Assembly: GCA_022113835.1 (NCBI GenBank)
Contig: JAILWY010000007.1
Span: 11,323,001-11,387,000, forward strand
Direction of reading: 5' to 3'
Length of the DNA stretch: 64,000 bases
Source of the DNA: Atopsyche davidsoni
Lineage: Eukaryota > Arthropoda > Insecta > Trichoptera > Hydrobiosidae
The translations under genes and the position numbers were made by a program. The notes beneath the pieces are model-generated. The model had not been told where the DNA came from and did not search any database. It saw only the letters and a list, made by a program, of their open reading frames with translations. This document shows positions 60,428 to 64,000 of this stretch, one piece after another (positions within the stretch are counted from its first letter, which is position 1; each line of letters starts with the position of its first letter).

Positions 60428-60845
60428 CACACTTTAAGCGGGTGACCAAATTGACTAAACTGATGTGCGTAGCGGGCAAAATTGCGCATGTGAAATCTAG
60501 TCTATACACTCCTTGATTTGCATGTAGTCAAATAAATCGTTTCCTATAAAAAGTTGAACCACTTCATACACACTTTGCGGATTACTTGGCATCTCAACAA
60601 CAACACTTTGTCCTAAAAATTGCTCAATAATTGGAGGATTATCATTCCACTTCTTCATTGTCACTTTGTTCAGAATCACTGGACAGTATTGGTAGAAGTA
60701 ACGTTGACTAGTCCTAAACAAACATTACGAGCTGTAAACCTAAAGAGTAAAATGACCTTCTGCCGTTTTTAGAGTAAACACATTCAAAAAGGTATTAATA
60801 CGCGCCCTCGAAACGGGTACTAGTACCCGCCCCGCCTTTAGTGTG
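60428..60845 (-). mobile_element. piggyBac-like non-autonomous element, copy B (418 bp)
   Basis: Near-identical to the copy at 55395-55807 throughout, in the same orientation. It has TTAA at 60424-60427 on the left and TCAA at 60846-60849 on the right, the same terminal repeats, the same transposase-derived frame and the same gggtactagtaccc palindrome (60815-60828). Two closely similar copies 5 kb apart in one intron suggest a family that moved fairly recently. Confidence 0.65.
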
Positions 60846-62480
60846 TCAATACGCAGAGTTTAGTAAAACATATGCACTGGATGATTTACCTCAAATTATA
60901 TATTTTTTTACATTATACCACATAATAATCGGTTTGCCATCATACACTGCATGCATACATGTATAGCTGCGAATCGATTACCGAATGATCGATATAGGTG
61001 GCGAGCGAGTTGCTCACATGTAATGCATGCGAGAAAGTGTGCGCCAATAATGAAAATTTAATCATCGTCCGAGAATAAAAATAAAATGCGTGGGTAGTGC
61101 AAAAAATTATAAAACAATGTAATTATATATTTTTATGTTGCGGTTGAAAATCGTTATCAGCATAAGCATCAATCCATTCATGGATTGATAATATTTTATG
61201 AATATAAATACTACGGTGATTTTTCAAAACCAAGAATTCAACAGAAGATTTAGTTATATGATAGTATTATCGATGACTACAGTGATTGAACTACAGATTC
61301 GAGTCCGGGCGAAGCAATAAAATTATCCGATTTTGTAAACTCTGTTAGAATTCTAAATTATTTCGAGATTTAAGGGAAAATAAAATATTTCGAGAGATAT
61401 TCTCCGATATAGGTTTTACACACCCGCATTAGTATCTAAATATTTAATTATTTCGGAGTTTTTTTTTTACTGAGCAGATTGCCTCCTCGATCTCGATTAT
61501 TTGAGCTCAAAAGACGCCCAATCGTGTAATATATATTATTTAAAATAATCGCGTCATACTGCTCAATTGTGTGCTATATACTACACAAATGAGCCATCAA
61601 CTCGTGCCAAATATACTCCTTTATTTAGCTTTATTTTAGTATTTCATTTAAGGGAAATCCCCGTTATAATAATTGTGCCGCGTTTTGTGATGAGACGATT
61701 TCGCTTCGAATTGTAATAAAATTATAAATTATCATGTGTAACTTATCGCTTTCTAAACATCCTCCGTAATTAATTAGCATGTTAGATATGAAGTAAATTA
61801 TTAAATAATATTGAGCGTTCAGCTAAAAACAAAACAAAAATTAGATAAACTCCAAGTCAATGTCTAGGAAATATAAACAACTGTATAATATAATATTATA
61901 AATTATAAACAAACGTACATTTCAATTAAATAATATCGAGGATGGTCTGTCTAATTAATAAAAGCAAGTATACGATATATTTTAGTAAAATACATACATT
62001 CATGTCAAAATGGATGCCAATTTGAGCCACTGCTCTAATTGATACGCTGAATATCTAAATAAAATTCTGGTGTACAAATGAACTAATAAATTTTTTTAAA
62101 AAATAGCGTGGCTCAGTATTAAAACATTTTTAGATAATAAAATAAAATTATAAATACAAACTGTGCAGGAAATCTGGAGTTTTAGATTTACCTGTAACAA
62201 CGAAAAAAGTATACGTAAATAAATTTGAATGAACTTTTATAAATATTATCACTAAATACATAAATTATTCACAAGATACTTGGTTACTGAAGAAACGAAT
62301 TAATTGAAGCGCACATGTTTTTGTCGCGCACATTTTGTCGCGAACGTTCCATCGCGCACTCATTAATATCTGAGGCCGTTTATTTGCCTTAAACTGGAAA
62401 TAACATGCAAGGGAATTAAGACGAACAATTTTGCGCCAAAACACAAAAGCGGATAATCAGAGGGGAAAAAAAGAGAGACT

Positions 62481-62515
62481 TATAAATAGAAAGCCGGGTC
62501 GTCGAATCGCAGAAC
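62481..62515 (+). promoter_or_regulatory. Candidate TATA core promoter
   Basis: TATAAATA at 62481-62488 follows ggaaaaaaagagagact and precedes a GC-richer gccgggtcgtcgaatcgcagaacggactcc with an initiator-like cgcaga about 30 bp downstream. Spacing matches a TATA-dependent insect promoter. No coding exon was recognised downstream within the window, so the gene it would serve is unknown. Confidence 0.3.
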
Positions 62516-63446
62516 GGACTCCCGTGTAGTTTTATAAGTAGCGTACTGAATAATCGAAATATTAGAAAGAACAAAAAGTTTGTGTAAAAAAAAAAAAACT
62601 ATGCTATACTATTTTGTCATGAAGGAATATTTCCAACCAATAAGGCATTGTTGGCCTAACAAAGGTGTTGTAGTATTTTTGTGTTAATTTTATAAAAATT
62701 TACGCTATAAGAACACACAATACGCACGTGATGATAATATTGGATATTGAACTGGATCAAGCCAAGATTGAGTTACTGAATTATTTGTGATTGGCAATCT
62801 ATTAATTTTTAATCAACACAGTTTAGGTCTGGATTTCTAGTAGATATTTAATTTTTACAAAATATATTTTTCAGAAGAGTGTAAATGCATTAAAGCTGAT
62901 ATATTTGTTGTAATATCACTTCTGTTGGTGCATTTCAGACTCGGGATGCGATTTTCGTACACTGGTCACGAGCATGCAGTATAGCATCAAATTCATACTC
63001 CTAAGGAGTAACCACGATAGCGACTCCGAATGGAGTGTGGATACTGTCCACTCCAGCGCTTCCCAAATATATTATGCTACCTAATCGATAATTCATGATT
63101 TCCTATCTCCCATACAAGTATTTTTAAAATTACGATAACATGACAAATTGGGTTAAAATGAACGTTTAGTATATTTAACATCCTATTGTATTAAAACCGG
63201 TGGCTGGAAGTCGGGAGTACACCCTTGCTAATAAGACAGACCATGTAATAAAATATGATCAGTGAGATGGTCACCAACCTCCTCTAAGGAGAGCCACTTG
63301 AAAAAGTAGATGAATTTATAAACATATACATTTCGTATCGCGTTTGGGAAACGCCGGCTCAGGCGTTTGTACTCGTGTGTTTGGTTTGTGGCACGTAGCT
63401 CTATGGGTGGTCAATAACATGACACGTGACAAGACTCGAGGCTGCT

Positions 63447-63474
63447 GGCTGGAGGCTGGAGGCTGGAGGCTGGA
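63447..63474. repeat. Four tandem copies of ggctgga
   Basis: A perfect 7-bp unit repeated four times, followed by a gactgc break. It is a short minisatellite in noncoding DNA. Confidence 0.8.
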
Positions 63475-64000
63475 GACTGCACAGCAGCCGGGCGGAGGCG
63501 CTGATAAGACCCCAGCAGATTCGGGGCACTCCGCCTGTACGATGTACATTACAACAACAATACTTTGTTGTTTTTACTAAAATCCACTCAAATCATTTAT
63601 TATCATTACACGTGCTCGTGAAATTCAGTATACGAGTATTTAACTTAGTCGAATCTTTTATATTCAATGCAAATTATGTTTTTCTAATAGTACAATATTA
63701 AAAGAGTTTTGAAGTCTTTCGGGTCTTGAAATTCTCGCGGAAATTTCAAGGCTTGAATGTTACACTTCCTGTTTATTGATTTTGCCATTAATGCCGCATT
63801 TTATCTGGAGCTCTGTCGATTATCGCGCCGAGGTGGTTTATTATTTTCCTCGGTAGTTTCAAACGCCAATACTACAAGAATTGACGTCTCGGTCCGACTA
63901 GCCGCCAAGGAAATCTAGTGCATACGTCTACAGCACTATATCTAAAATGCATTATCATTAATATTCGATTTTTTTTTCAATCCTTGATGAGCGTCTCAAT

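Noticed and set aside
62965..63070. Short palindromes (ctcctaaggag, ctccgaatggag) as a regulatory array
   Set aside because: Arms are 5-6 bp, spacing is irregular and no known factor site fits; not distinguishable from chance or repeat debris.

Overview
The window looks like nuclear DNA of an insect. It is AT-rich, with small coding exons, GT-AG introns and conserved animal genes. Lepidoptera is my best guess from the very close match to insect visual PLC-beta, the AT-rich introns and the mix of DNA transposons, but nothing in the sequence proves the order. No bacterial features, CRISPR, operons or rRNA genes were seen.

Left half (about 3.5-25 kb, + strand): a complete coding region for phospholipase C beta of the norpA type. 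It has 21 coding exon positions, 3541-24679, and encodes about 1078 residues. One position (PH-domain C-terminus) is a tandem pair of equal-length 80-bp exons that must be used alternatively. The first two coding exons are separated by introns of 6.4 and 5.8 kb holding GC-rich simple repeats and old mobile-element relics.

Middle (25-36 kb): about 6.6 kb of AT-rich intergenic DNA with one CRE/CCAAT-rich, GC-richer island (28.7-29.7 kb) that may be a promoter. Next comes a small minus-strand gene for mitochondrial ribosomal protein bL33m (mRpL33), spread over three tiny exons (33452 down to 31266). Its 1.8-kb last intron holds a mariner-like element whose end was later hit by a small hAT-type element. 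Divergent from it is a single-exon + strand gene for a three-RRM ELAV/Hu-family RNA-binding protein (34437-35570).

Right half (36-64 kb, - strand): the 3' two-thirds of slipper (slpr), the mixed-lineage JNK kinase kinase. It runs from kinase subdomain VII through leucine zipper and CRIB to the C-terminus (52330 down to 41060). One exon can be read through to its own stop at 48148, giving a predicted second C-terminus. The exons for the SH3 and kinase N-lobe are not in the window, so 52331-64000 is presumably a single intron or 5' region. It carries a pair of 0.4-kb piggyBac-like elements, tRNA-like SINE relics, CpG-rich patches and a TATA-type core promoter candidate.

Functionally, norpA is the phototransduction PLC, ELAV-family proteins regulate neuronal RNA, slpr feeds JNK signalling and mRpL33 is a housekeeping mitoribosome gene. 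They are neighbours, not a pathway. All exon joins below were made by hand from reading frame, splice dinucleotides and matching phase; no transcript data were available.
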